Origin: Bacteroidota bacterium
GTDB taxonomy: Bacteria > Bacteroidota > Bacteroidia > Chitinophagales > Saprospiraceae
Assembly (NCBI GenBank): GCA_016124585.1
Contig: WGNL01000018.1
Span: 186,001 to 250,000 of the forward strand
Reading direction: 5' to 3'
DNA: 64,000 bases
Notes under the pieces: model-generated
Databases searched by the model: none
Told to the model about the DNA's origin: nothing
Seen by the model: the letters and a program-made list of their open reading frames with translations, nothing else
Part shown: positions 56,110 to 63,766 of the stretch, one piece after another
Position numbering within the stretch: position 1 is the first letter of the stretch
Layout: every line of letters starts with the position of its first letter
Position numbers and translations under genes: made by a program

Positions 56110-56165
56110 GTCACTGCTAAACAACTGCAACCTGACTGCCAACTGCAACCTGTCGAACTGCAAAC
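56110..56165 (-). repeat. Right inverted-repeat arm of the four-helix-bundle gene cassette
   Basis: Reverse complement of the left arm, ending 8 bp before the symporter ATG. Both arms contain CAGTTGGCAGTCAG and CAGTTGTTTAGC. Confidence 0.8.
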
Positions 56166-56173
56166 TAAAAAAA

Positions 56174-57916
56174 ATGCACTGGATTGACTGGACCGTAATG
56201 CTAATCGTCGTCGTCGGCATCATCGCCTACGGCATGTGGAAGACCCGCAGTGTGGACAACGTGAAGAGCTACCTGATGGGCGACCGGGAACTAGGCTGGT
56301 GGACCATCGGCCTATCGGTGATGGCTACGCAGGCGAGTGCGATTACGTTTCTGAGCACGCCGGGACAGGCTTATGACGATGGAATGCGGTTCGTACAGTT
56401 CTACTATGGTTTGCCGATAGCAATGGCTGTCATCGCCATTTTCGTGCTGCCGATTTACTACAAACTCAATGTTTATACGGCTTACGAGTTTTTGGAGCAA
56501 CGCTTTGACCTGAAAACCCGTACGCTGGCGGCCATACTTTTTCTTTTTTCGAGGGGAATGGCGGCGGGGTTCACCATCTCCGCACCGAGTATTGTGCTGG
56601 CCAGCATCATGGGTTGGAATTTGCAGTGGACCATCATCGTTACGGGTGCCGTCGTCACAGTTTACACCGTTTTTGGAGGAACGAAAGCCGTGAGCGTAAC
56701 GCAACAGCAACAGATGACCATCATCTTGATTGGCTTGGTCATCACGGCATTTATCATCGTCGCTAAATTCCCATCAGAAGTCAGCCTCTGGGACGGCGTC
56801 AATGTGGCTCGTGAAATGGGCAAAATGGACGTGGTGGACACCAAATGGGACCTCTCCAACCGCTACAATATCTGGTCGGGACTCATCGCCTCGACCTTCC
56901 TGTTTCTTTCCTATTTCGGCACCGACCAATCGCAGGTACAGCGCTACCTGAGCGGGCGTTCGTTGCGGGAAAGCCGGGCTGGCCTAATTTTCAACGGCCT
57001 TATCAAAATTCCGATGCAGTGGTTCGTGCTGTTCACGGGCGTGATGGTATTCCTATTTTTCCAGTTTACTGAATCACCCATTCACTACAACAAAGCGAAT
57101 CTGCTCGCCCTCGAAAGCGCCCCAGCTTATCAGCCCAAACTCGACAACCTCAAGCAGCGACACAAGGCTATTTTCGAAGAAAAAGAAGCCGAAGTGCTGC
57201 ACCTCGTACAGGCCATGAAGCAGGATGACGCTGCCGCAACGGCCAGTTCTAAAGCAAAAGTCATTGACCTAAATAAACAAGAAATCGCCGTACGGGATGG
57301 CGTGGACACGCTCGTCTGGCAGTACGCCGCCGAGAACAACCGGGCGATGGAGTCGAATGACAAAGACTATATCTTCATCACTTTCGTAGTCAATTACCTG
57401 CCAAAGGGCATGATTGGGCTGCTGCTGGCGGTAATATTCTGCGCCGCCATGTCGTCCTTCGCCTCCGAGTTGAACGCCCTCGCCACCACCTCCGTCGTGG
57501 ACATCTACCGCCGATCCATCGTCAAGGAAGCCACTGACCATCACTACCTCAACGTCTCCAAATGGCTGACCCTCGGCTGGGGTGCGGTCGTCATTTTTTT
57601 CGCCAGCATCACCTTGCTTTTTGAGAATCTGATACAGGCCGTGAACATCGTCGGTTCACTGCTCTACGGCACGATTCTCGGTATTTTCGTAGTGGCATTT
57701 GCCATGAAATGGATACGGGGAACGGCGGTTTTCATCGCTGCCGTCATTGGCGAGGCAGTGGTCGTGGCCACTTATTTCCTGGATAAAATGGACGGCAAGG
57801 AAGACCTCGGCTTCATCTGGCTGAACCCAATTGGATGCTTTGTGGTGATGAGTGCGGCGGCGGTGTTGCAGCTAATTTTAACTGATAAAAGTCCAAAGGA
57901 CAACCAATTGGCTTAG
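56174..57916 (+). CDS. Sodium:solute symporter family protein
   Basis: A 580-residue transporter with about 13-14 membrane helices. It begins MHWIDWTVMLIVVVGIIAYG and has the family's first-loop pattern SYLMGDRELGWWTIGLSVMATQASAITFLSTPGQAYDDG, later FLSYFGTDQSQVQRYLSGRS and MGLLLAVIFCAAMSSFASELNALATTSVVDIY-type sodium-site residues. A hydrophilic insert (about 315-400, coiled-coil-like) separates two helices. It probably imports a sugar, nucleoside or sialic-acid-like compound with Na+. I start at ATG 56174; an upstream in-frame ATG lies in the repeat and gives an Asn/Cys-rich nonsense extension. Confidence 0.9.
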   Translation: MHWIDWTVMLIVVVGIIAYGMWKTRSVDNVKSYLMGDRELGWWTIGLSVMATQASAITFLSTPGQAYDDGMRFVQFYYGLPIAMAVIAIFVLPIYYKLNVYTAYEFLEQRFDLKTRTLAAILFLFSRGMAAGFTISAPSIVLASIMGWNLQWTIIVTGAVVTVYTVFGGTKAVSVTQQQQMTIILIGLVITAFIIVAKFPSEVSLWDGVNVAREMGKMDVVDTKWDLSNRYNIWSGLIASTFLFLSYFGTDQSQVQRYLSGRSLRESRAGLIFNGLIKIPMQWFVLFTGVMVFLFFQFTESPIHYNKANLLALESAPAYQPKLDNLKQRHKAIFEEKEAEVLHLVQAMKQDDAAATASSKAKVIDLNKQEIAVRDGVDTLVWQYAAENNRAMESNDKDYIFITFVVNYLPKGMIGLLLAVIFCAAMSSFASELNALATTSVVDIYRRSIVKEATDHHYLNVSKWLTLGWGAVVIFFASITLLFENLIQAVNIVGSLLYGTILGIFVVAFAMKWIRGTAVFIAAVIGEAVVVATYFLDKMDGKEDLGFIWLNPIGCFVVMSAAAVLQLILTDKSPKDNQLA

Positions 57917-57936
57917 TTCAGCAAAAAATAGAACCG

Positions 57937-58833
57937 ATGGAAAAACCGCACTCCCTGCTCTCCCAACTCGTCCAAGCATACGACCAACTCAAATATGCCC
58001 TGCTGGAAGCACAGACCTTCCACCCCGGCCACTATGGTTTCCCGCCCATCTACTACGACATCATGGAGGCTGACCCGCTGCGCATCGGGGCGTTCAAGCG
58101 GGCATTCGAGCAATATGATTTTGAGGGAAAAACTGTCTGTGAGGCTGGCGTCGGCAGGCTGGCACTGAGCAGGCACTATTTGCCGAAGGTGAAAAAAGCC
58201 TACCTCTTCGAGAGCAATCCGGCGCTCTTCGATTTCATCAAAAATGAAATTGCCAAGAACGGCTGGGCGCACAAGGTCGAACTGATTTTCGAGGACGCCA
58301 TGCAGGTCGAACTGCCCGAACCCGTGGACTTCATCATCGGTGAAATGATGAGCATCTACTGCGCCAACGAATACCAAGTGCAGGTTTTCCGCCATTTGCG
58401 CAAGCACCTAAAAGCCGACGGCAGGCTGCTCCCACAAAAAATCATCAACCTCGCCCAACTCGCACATGCCAGCTTCGAGGAGGGCCACCAGCACTACCCC
58501 ATCTTCTTTGCCCATCACCTGCCAGAGCTGCTCAGCACGCAGCAGGTCGTCAACACCCTCGATTTTTACACGGTGGAAGCTACCGTAGTAAAAACCAGCA
58601 TCCCCATCCTGCCCCTGCTGAGCGGGGAGGTGAACGCCGTCTTTTTGCAGTCGTACGTGCAGGTGGCCGAGGGCTGCAATTTCACCGGCACGGACAGCCT
58701 CATGCCCCCGACCGTCTGCCAATTGGCGGAGCGCTGCCAGGTGACAGCTGGCGAGGAAGTTCTGTTGCATTGCGAGTTTGAATATGGGACGAGCTTGGAC
58801 GAGGCGAGGTTTTGGGTGGAGAAAAAGCAGTGA
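57937..58833 (+). CDS. PRMT-like SAM-dependent methyltransferase
   Basis: A 298-residue protein with a Rossmann methyltransferase core: motif I VCEAGVGRLALS, the post-I acidic residue in AYLFESNP, motif II region VDFIIGEMMSIYCANEYQV, and a beta-rich C-terminal half (about 165-298). The order and the GEMMS loop resemble protein arginine methyltransferases, whose double-E loop sits at the same place, and the beta half would fit their barrel. Bacterial members are little known; the substrate could be a protein side chain. It begins 20 bp after the symporter stop and may be cotranscribed. Confidence 0.65.
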   Translation: MEKPHSLLSQLVQAYDQLKYALLEAQTFHPGHYGFPPIYYDIMEADPLRIGAFKRAFEQYDFEGKTVCEAGVGRLALSRHYLPKVKKAYLFESNPALFDFIKNEIAKNGWAHKVELIFEDAMQVELPEPVDFIIGEMMSIYCANEYQVQVFRHLRKHLKADGRLLPQKIINLAQLAHASFEEGHQHYPIFFAHHLPELLSTQQVVNTLDFYTVEATVVKTSIPILPLLSGEVNAVFLQSYVQVAEGCNFTGTDSLMPPTVCQLAERCQVTAGEEVLLHCEFEYGTSLDEARFWVEKKQ

Positions 58834-58932
58834 CTTAAGAGGGTAAAAGCCCCTTTATTAAAAGGCTTCGAGCGCCCTGTGTACCCATTTGTTTCAGCCA
58901 AAAAAATTTCCATTTAAACATAGCGGATACAT

Positions 58933-58940
58933 TATATTTG
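58933..58940 (+). promoter_or_regulatory. Probable promoter -7 element
   Basis: TATATTTG matches TAnnTTTG, 82 bp upstream of the 170-residue orphan gene. Only TTT is found 17 nt upstream. Confidence 0.45.
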
Positions 58941-59021
58941 TACCAACGCTTCCTCAATGGCTCTCCGTGCCAAAAGGGCAGCTAGAAATCCATTTTTTAA
59001 ACAATTTAAAATTAGGAAAAC

Positions 59022-59534
59022 ATGCCTTTACACAATCAAATTACCAAGCACGTTACACCTACCGACAAGACCGCAGTTAACGACAGCATTGACGACATCG
59101 ACGAAATCCTCAGAAATTACACGGTAAACCTCACCCCCGAGGAGCGCCAGAAGTACGGCAGCATTGACGAGAAGAACAAGCTATTCGCCAACAAAATCAT
59201 GGACTACCGAACCTCGGAACCAGGCCTGTGCAGCCCACAAGTGGACTGGACGGAGTTTGAAGCCGACTATGCCGACCGGGTGACCATCGAAGCCTGGATC
59301 AACCGACTCAACAGCATGGTTGTCATGCTGCGAAACACCAAGATCCTGCACGACTACGACAATTACCACAATGGCCTCGTTGACTACAAATACACGCAGT
59401 ACATGGCCGGATCCGAAGCGGGCGGCTATGAAGTGAAGCGGGACGAACTGAGCCAGTTCTTCAAACAATCCAATGGAGAAGCTGGCGGCGAGGATAGCGC
59501 CGTTGACGGAGGCGGCACACCTCCTGAGGGATAA
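59022..59534 (+). CDS. Hypothetical acidic protein (170 residues)
   Basis: Not recognised. It is a soluble, mostly helical protein: MPLHNQITKHVTPTDKT, then DSIDDIDEILRNYTVNLTPEERQKYG, a Trp/Tyr-containing middle (VDWTEFEADYADRVTIEAWI) and a Gly/Glu-rich tail. No signal peptide or membrane helix. The codon use resembles neighbouring genes and it has its own -7 element and a strong terminator, which support a real, monocistronic gene. Confidence 0.75.
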   Translation: MPLHNQITKHVTPTDKTAVNDSIDDIDEILRNYTVNLTPEERQKYGSIDEKNKLFANKIMDYRTSEPGLCSPQVDWTEFEADYADRVTIEAWINRLNSMVVMLRNTKILHDYDNYHNGLVDYKYTQYMAGSEAGGYEVKRDELSQFFKQSNGEAGGEDSAVDGGGTPPEG

Positions 59535-59558
59535 TGGCCGTTTTTTGCGGCCAGCATT

Positions 59559-59605
59559 GAAAGGGGTTTTCCGGCCATTGGTGTCGGAAAACCCTTTTCT
59601 ATTTT
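59559..59605 (+). terminator. Rho-independent terminator
   Basis: GAAAGGGGTTTTCCG and CGGAAAACCCTTTTC pair around an 11-nt loop, followed by TATTTTAT. It lies 24 bp after the stop of the 170-residue orphan. Confidence 0.75.
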
Positions 59606-59695
59606 ATAAAATATTGATAATCAATATTTTGCAATAAAAAAACTCGGATAGATACCCCATTTTCGAGTCGTTAAACACCTCTGGCCAAGTGGATC

Positions 59696-59870
59696 GACCG
59701 CAAAATCCGAGTCGGATGACCCAAAAATCGGGGTGGTATGACCCGGATTTCGGGGTCCCTGGACCCGGAATTTCGGGTGAGGGGACCCCGAAATTGGGGT
59801 CGGGGGACTCGGATTTCCGAGTCATGGACTCGGCCGATGGGGTCTACCCACTCGGTCGGCGGGGTTTTTG
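59696..59870. repeat. 22-bp palindromic tandem repeat array
   Basis: About eight units start at 59696, 59718, 59740, 59762, 59784, 59806, 59827/8 and 59849/50, a spacing of 22 bp. Most units are imperfect dyads: GACCCGGATTTCGGGGTC (unit 3), GACCCCGAAATTGGGGTC (unit 5), GACTCGGATTTCCGAGTC (unit 6). Arms change together (CCC/GGG versus CTC/GAG). The period is not a multiple of three, so it is not a coding repeat. It ends about 110 bp before the next gene. Confidence 0.85.
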
Positions 59871-59979
59871 GGGTTTTTCGGGAAAAACGGCGGAATACGA
59901 ATGCGGTGGACTGGCAGCTATTGAAAATATCCTTTATATATTGCTGAAAATAACGGCCCTTCGCACTAACTTTAGGGCA

Positions 59980-60429
59980 ATGAAAAAACCACTGCCGATG
60001 AAAAAAGAACCGGAAAAAACACTGCCTGAACTGGAATCTAAATTAAGTAAACTTCAATCCCGCATTGCAGAGCTGGACAAACATTTTGACGGCGACCTGC
60101 TGGAGCAGGAACTGTCCATCCAACGCACCAAGGCGAGGCTGCGGGAACAGGGCGTTGCGGAAGCGGAGCTCGACCGAATCCCTAGTCCACAAAAACTGCG
60201 AGCTGTCGCTGAACAGGTGGCGGAAACGGTGGCTTTGCTCAAGCAGGTCGAAATCTTCAACCATAAATACCAAGACTTTTTCGAGGGCGAACCCACTGCC
60301 GAGAAGCTGGCGGAATATGTGCGGGATTCCCGCTGGATGCTGCCCATTTTTATTAAAGCATTCGGGGAAGAATCGGCAGAGGTGAAGCAGATGCGGGAGA
60401 TTGCGGGTATTGAGGTGGAGGGGGTGTGA
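59980..60429 (+). CDS. Hypothetical coiled-coil protein (149 residues)
   Basis: Not recognised. It begins MKKPLPMKKEPEKTLPELES and has a coiled coil (about 15-60: LSKLQSRIAELDKHF...), then a helical region with VAEQVAETVALLKQVEIFN and a C-terminal WMLPIFIKAFGEE segment. No signal or membrane helix. The reading frame is open for 97 codons further upstream, but that part crosses the 22-bp repeat array and is low in plausibility, so I start at the ATG at 59980. Confidence 0.65.
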   Translation: MKKPLPMKKEPEKTLPELESKLSKLQSRIAELDKHFDGDLLEQELSIQRTKARLREQGVAEAELDRIPSPQKLRAVAEQVAETVALLKQVEIFNHKYQDFFEGEPTAEKLAEYVRDSRWMLPIFIKAFGEESAEVKQMREIAGIEVEGV

Positions 60430-60533
60430 AGGAATGGGGATCCGGGGGCGGGGTGAAGATGCGTGGGGGGTGTGGTTTTCTTTTTTAGTGGTTTTTGATG
60501 AACGAGATTGTTTTTTTGACTGCTCTTGGTGGC

Positions 60534-61649
60534 TCACAAGTTTGGCTTGTTTTGCGTATTACTTCCCAAAACTGCTTTAATTCTTTTAAACAACAAATAC
60601 TTATTTAATGACATAAGAATATAATATATGGGAATGATTGTAAAAAACAATGTAAGGATAGTAAGTGATGTATAAAGTTTATAATTATAAAACATCGAAT
60701 CATTAGGGTGAAACCAAATACTTAAATATTCACTTATTTTTATTTCTTTATCAAATAAGTTATTTTTAACAGCATCTGAGTAATTCACTTTATTAGTTAA
60801 TTCCATTCTAATACTATCTCTATTTTTTATTGGAAATAATGTTTCAATAATAGAGTTAATATCTATTATTTTTGTCATTTCTTCATCTATTCTAAATTGA
60901 CTACCTTTTGATTTGATAATTAGCCCTGTTGAATCATTAGATAACCAAAGTTTATTGTTCAACATTATAGGTTTTTTTGCATCATATGGCTTGAATGAAA
61001 TATTACCTAAATCATATATTTGAATCTTGTTATAATCTGCCTCATTATAAGCCAAAAATGAAAGCATAACAATGATTACTAAAAAAGAAATCCCTAATCC
61101 TATACTTTCTGAAAAAGAAAACTTAGGAAAAATTTTTATTTTTGAGGTATTGGCAATTCGATGTTCAAATTTTATTTGTTCTTCTACTTTCTTTATTGAT
61201 TCTGGTACTTCACTTAATATTTCGAAGTGGATAAATTCATTCTTTCTAAACAGTCCCATGTCAAAAATAACGCTATTATCAGATTTTATTAATTCAACTT
61301 TTAAATTATTTGAGTGACCTATCACTTTTGCATCATGTACTTCGGATGATTTTGGTAAAATCAGTTTAACTCTATTTTCAATTAACTGAGATGATATATC
61401 TAAATTTCCAGAATTTATTAAATATCCACGAAGTAAATTGAAATTTTTATTAATTTCTTTGCCTTTGAAGGTAATTATTAGTTCATTAAAATTTTTTACA
61501 ACTTCATCATACAAATCAATAGAATTGTCTAATTGAAATGAAAGTTTACCAGGATATTTATTACCCTTGAAAAAAGTATAAAAGCTAAAAACCCCGAAAC
61601 CTAAAGTTAAAATAGTACCTAATATTGTAAAAATTAATCCAATGTCCAT
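60534..61649 (-). CDS. AT-rich orphan membrane protein (371 residues)
   Basis: Not recognised. The N-terminus is a membrane helix (IGLIFTILGTILTLGFGVF), a mixed alpha/beta region (about 30-180) follows, then a second helix (GLGISFLVIIVMLSFLAY, about 190-210), another soluble part and a third helix near 330-350 (LTILTLFFTIIPIYYILM). Its codons are dominated by A/T-ending forms and Lys, Asn, Ile, Ser, unlike the GC-richer neighbours on either side, so recent acquisition is likely. Confidence 0.75.
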   Translation of the reverse strand: MDIGLIFTILGTILTLGFGVFSFYTFFKGNKYPGKLSFQLDNSIDLYDEVVKNFNELIITFKGKEINKNFNLLRGYLINSGNLDISSQLIENRVKLILPKSSEVHDAKVIGHSNNLKVELIKSDNSVIFDMGLFRKNEFIHFEILSEVPESIKKVEEQIKFEHRIANTSKIKIFPKFSFSESIGLGISFLVIIVMLSFLAYNEADYNKIQIYDLGNISFKPYDAKKPIMLNNKLWLSNDSTGLIIKSKGSQFRIDEEMTKIIDINSIIETLFPIKNRDSIRMELTNKVNYSDAVKNNLFDKEIKISEYLSIWFHPNDSMFYNYKLYTSLTILTLFFTIIPIYYILMSLNKYLLFKRIKAVLGSNTQNKPNL

Positions 61650-61954
61650 ATTATAATTATTTAAACTTTCAGCAATTTATTTTTTACATTTTTACCAAAA
61701 AGTTTCTGCCTTTCCTTTCTATTTTGGAGTAGCACCAGTCACTTCTCAACCTCCCCGCCCAGCAACATCACGCCACCGTCCGGCAAAGCACGAAGCCAAG
61801 TTCATTGTGGTTTTCTCCTAGTAAGTTTTAAAAAACAGCCCCTCCAAATCAGGCCATAGTGTGTGGGTAAGCAACTACTTTATACAGCGGGGCTAAGGTA
61901 AAGCGCAGTATTGGTATTTGCACTTGGTCGGAGAAATAATTTAACATCAATATA
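61650..61954. other. Intergenic stretch without a clear feature
   Basis: It separates the AT-rich orphan from the DUF4926 gene. A short minus-strand segment (about 61745-61790) reads LPDGGVMLLGGEVE, which could be a relic of a Kelch-like or other protein; not enough to call. Confidence 0.3.
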
Positions 61955-62194
61955 TCATGCAGCGGCCAGTTTACGAACATGTGCAATCTCTTGCTTGTCA
62001 ATCGCCCGTATTTGATTTGGGAACAGGGTACAAACAGCAACTGTTTCTCCGAGTAGTGTGGCAAATTCCACCTCGAAACCTTTGCCCTTGTCATATACAT
62101 GCACCACGGTTCCAATATCGCCGACTTTCAAGCCAGCCTTTTCTATGTTTTCGGTCAGTATGACCCGGTCTAATTCTTTTATGGTTACTTTCAT
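61955..62194 (-). CDS. DUF4926 domain protein
   Basis: A 79-residue protein: IKELDRVILTENIEKAGLKVGDIGTVVHVYDKGKGFEVEFATLLGETVAVCTLFPNQIRAI. This is the DUF4926 pattern (LDxVxLxxxLPExGLxxGDxGTVV...EVEF), probably a small SH3-like beta barrel. Its ATG overlaps the stop of the DUF6883 gene by 4 bp, so both are translated together. The function of the pair is unknown; the layout is like toxin-antitoxin or toxin-immunity pairs. Confidence 0.85.
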   Translation of the reverse strand: MKVTIKELDRVILTENIEKAGLKVGDIGTVVHVYDKGKGFEVEFATLLGETVAVCTLFPNQIRAIDKQEIAHVRKLAAA

Positions 62195-62523
62195 GACGGA
62201 TACGCTGTTACAAGTTCAGGAATATCTTTTCCATTTTCAATTATCCAAATGGAGCACAGGTTAGGTTTTGTTCCATTTGGACATTTTAAGAATCCCTTTA
62301 GGACATATTTCATTCCAAATGGATTTTGAATTTCTTCCACCACTTTCCCTTCTTTTGCATGCTCAAGCAAGGCAAGTCTTAAATTATTTGCGGATTCGGT
62401 GGAAAAGCCCCTTTGCATGAAAAACCTTGCCTTGCTTGCCCCATCCGGATGGGAGATATTCAAGAGGTATTTTTCCAATTTCTCCTCTCGAATAGTCGCA
62501 TGTTCAAAGTTAGGAAGTTTCAT
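62191..62523 (-). CDS. DUF6883 domain protein
   Basis: A 110-residue protein: HPDGASKARFFMQRGF, LRLALLEHAKEGKVVEEI, FGMKYVLKGFLKCPNG, CSIWIIENGKDIPELVTAYPS. These blocks match DUF6883 as I remember it, a domain that occurs alone or at the ends of polymorphic toxin-like proteins and is often next to DUF4926. The His/Asp (HPDG) and C-terminal TAYP segments are conserved-looking. It is the first gene of the two-gene unit. Confidence 0.82.
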   Translation of the reverse strand: MKLPNFEHATIREEKLEKYLLNISHPDGASKARFFMQRGFSTESANNLRLALLEHAKEGKVVEEIQNPFGMKYVLKGFLKCPNGTKPNLCSIWIIENGKDIPELVTAYPS

Positions 62524-62621
62524 TTGGTAAATTTAGCCGATTTTTCAATTAGTCGTCATACCTCGGAAAACCCTTCCCCAATCTTTTTACTTTCGCCTTT
62601 CCACTTTTTACTTTCACCATC

Positions 62622-63704
62622 ATGACCGACCAAATCCTACGCCCCCACGCCGAGCAAGTCTATGCCCACGAAATCCAGGCGCTCATCGCCACGGACGAGC
62701 ACCTGCGCCCCACCAACTGGCAAATGTCGCCTTGGGCCGTGGTGACCTACCTGCTCGGCGGCAAGCTGCCGGATGGAACGGAAGTGGAGCCGAAGTATTT
62801 CGGGCAACGCCGCCTCATCGAGATAGCCGTGGCTACGCTCGCCACCGACCGGGCACTGCTGCTCATCGGCATACCCGGCACGGCGAAGACTTGGGTAGCC
62901 GAGCACCTCGCCGCTGCCATCTCCGGCGACAGTACCCGCTTGGTACAGGGTACGGCGGGCATGAGCGAGGAAGCACTGCGCTACGGCTGGAACTATGCCC
63001 GACTTTTGGCCGAAGGCCCCAGCGAAAATGCCCTTGTACCAAGCCCCATTTTGAATGCCATGCGGGAGGGCAAGCTCGCCCGCATCGAGGAGCTGACCCG
63101 CATACCCTCTGATGTACAGGACACGCTCATCACTCTGCTCAGCGAAAAGACCCTGCCCGTGCCGGAGCTGAACACGGAGGTGCAGGCCATCCGTGGCTTC
63201 AACGTCATCGCCACCGCCAACGACCGTGACCGGGGTATCAATGAGCTGTCGAGCGCCCTCCGCCGCCGCTTCAACACGGTGGTAATGCCGCTGCCTGCCA
63301 CGCTGGCCGAGGAGGTGAACATCGTTCAGACGAGGGTAGAAAAAATCGGCACGACACTGGAACTGCCTGCTGGCTCCGCTCCAGTGAAGGAAATCGAGCG
63401 ACTGGTGACCATCTTCCGGGAATTGCGAAGCGGAAAAACGGAGGATGGCCGCACGAAACTGAAATCGCCGGGTGCGACACTCAGCACCGCCGAGGCCATT
63501 TCGGTGGTACACAGCGGTCAGGCATTGGCCGTACATTTCGGCGACGGTACCCTGCGGGCGCATGACCTAGCGGCGGGCATCACCGGGGCCATCGTGAAAG
63601 ACCCTGTGCAGGACAAAAACATCTGGCTGGAATACCTCGAAACAGTTGTGAAGGAACGGAAGGAGTGGGGGGATATTTATCGGGCGTGTAAAGAGTTGGG
63701 TTGA
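62622..63704 (+). CDS. MoxR-type AAA+ ATPase
   Basis: A 360-residue AAA+ protein with Walker A GIPGTAKT (about 83-90), a GTAGMSEEALRYGWNYARLL insert, Walker B-type KLARIEELTR, the sensor region NVIATANDRDRGINELSSALRRRFNTVVMPLP and a C-terminal lid domain. MoxR ATPases act as chaperones that mature other complexes, usually with a VWA-domain partner encoded next to them. Here the downstream neighbour is a convergent hydrolase, so the partner is not visible; an operon may have been split. Confidence 0.88.
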   Translation: MTDQILRPHAEQVYAHEIQALIATDEHLRPTNWQMSPWAVVTYLLGGKLPDGTEVEPKYFGQRRLIEIAVATLATDRALLLIGIPGTAKTWVAEHLAAAISGDSTRLVQGTAGMSEEALRYGWNYARLLAEGPSENALVPSPILNAMREGKLARIEELTRIPSDVQDTLITLLSEKTLPVPELNTEVQAIRGFNVIATANDRDRGINELSSALRRRFNTVVMPLPATLAEEVNIVQTRVEKIGTTLELPAGSAPVKEIERLVTIFRELRSGKTEDGRTKLKSPGATLSTAEAISVVHSGQALAVHFGDGTLRAHDLAAGITGAIVKDPVQDKNIWLEYLETVVKERKEWGDIYRACKELG

Positions 63705-63706
63705 TG

Positions 63707-63756
63707 GCTGAATTGTTGAATTGTTAGGCATCACGAAAAAAATATAACAATTCAGC
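63707..63756. terminator. Inverted repeat between convergent genes
   Basis: GCTGAATTGTT (63707-63717) and AACAATTCAGC (63746-63756) are an 11-bp dyad around a 28-nt loop rich in A. It lies between the MoxR gene and the hydrolase gene and may terminate both. Confidence 0.5.
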
Positions 63757-63766
63757 AATACAACAA

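Noticed and set aside
59689-59979. N-terminal extension of the 149-residue coiled-coil gene
   Set aside because: It would translate the 22-bp palindromic array; composition is unlike the rest, so the ATG at 59980 is preferred.
61745-61790. Minus-strand LPDGGVMLLGGEVE segment as a Kelch-protein relic
   Set aside because: Only about 15 residues look meaningful; too short to assign.
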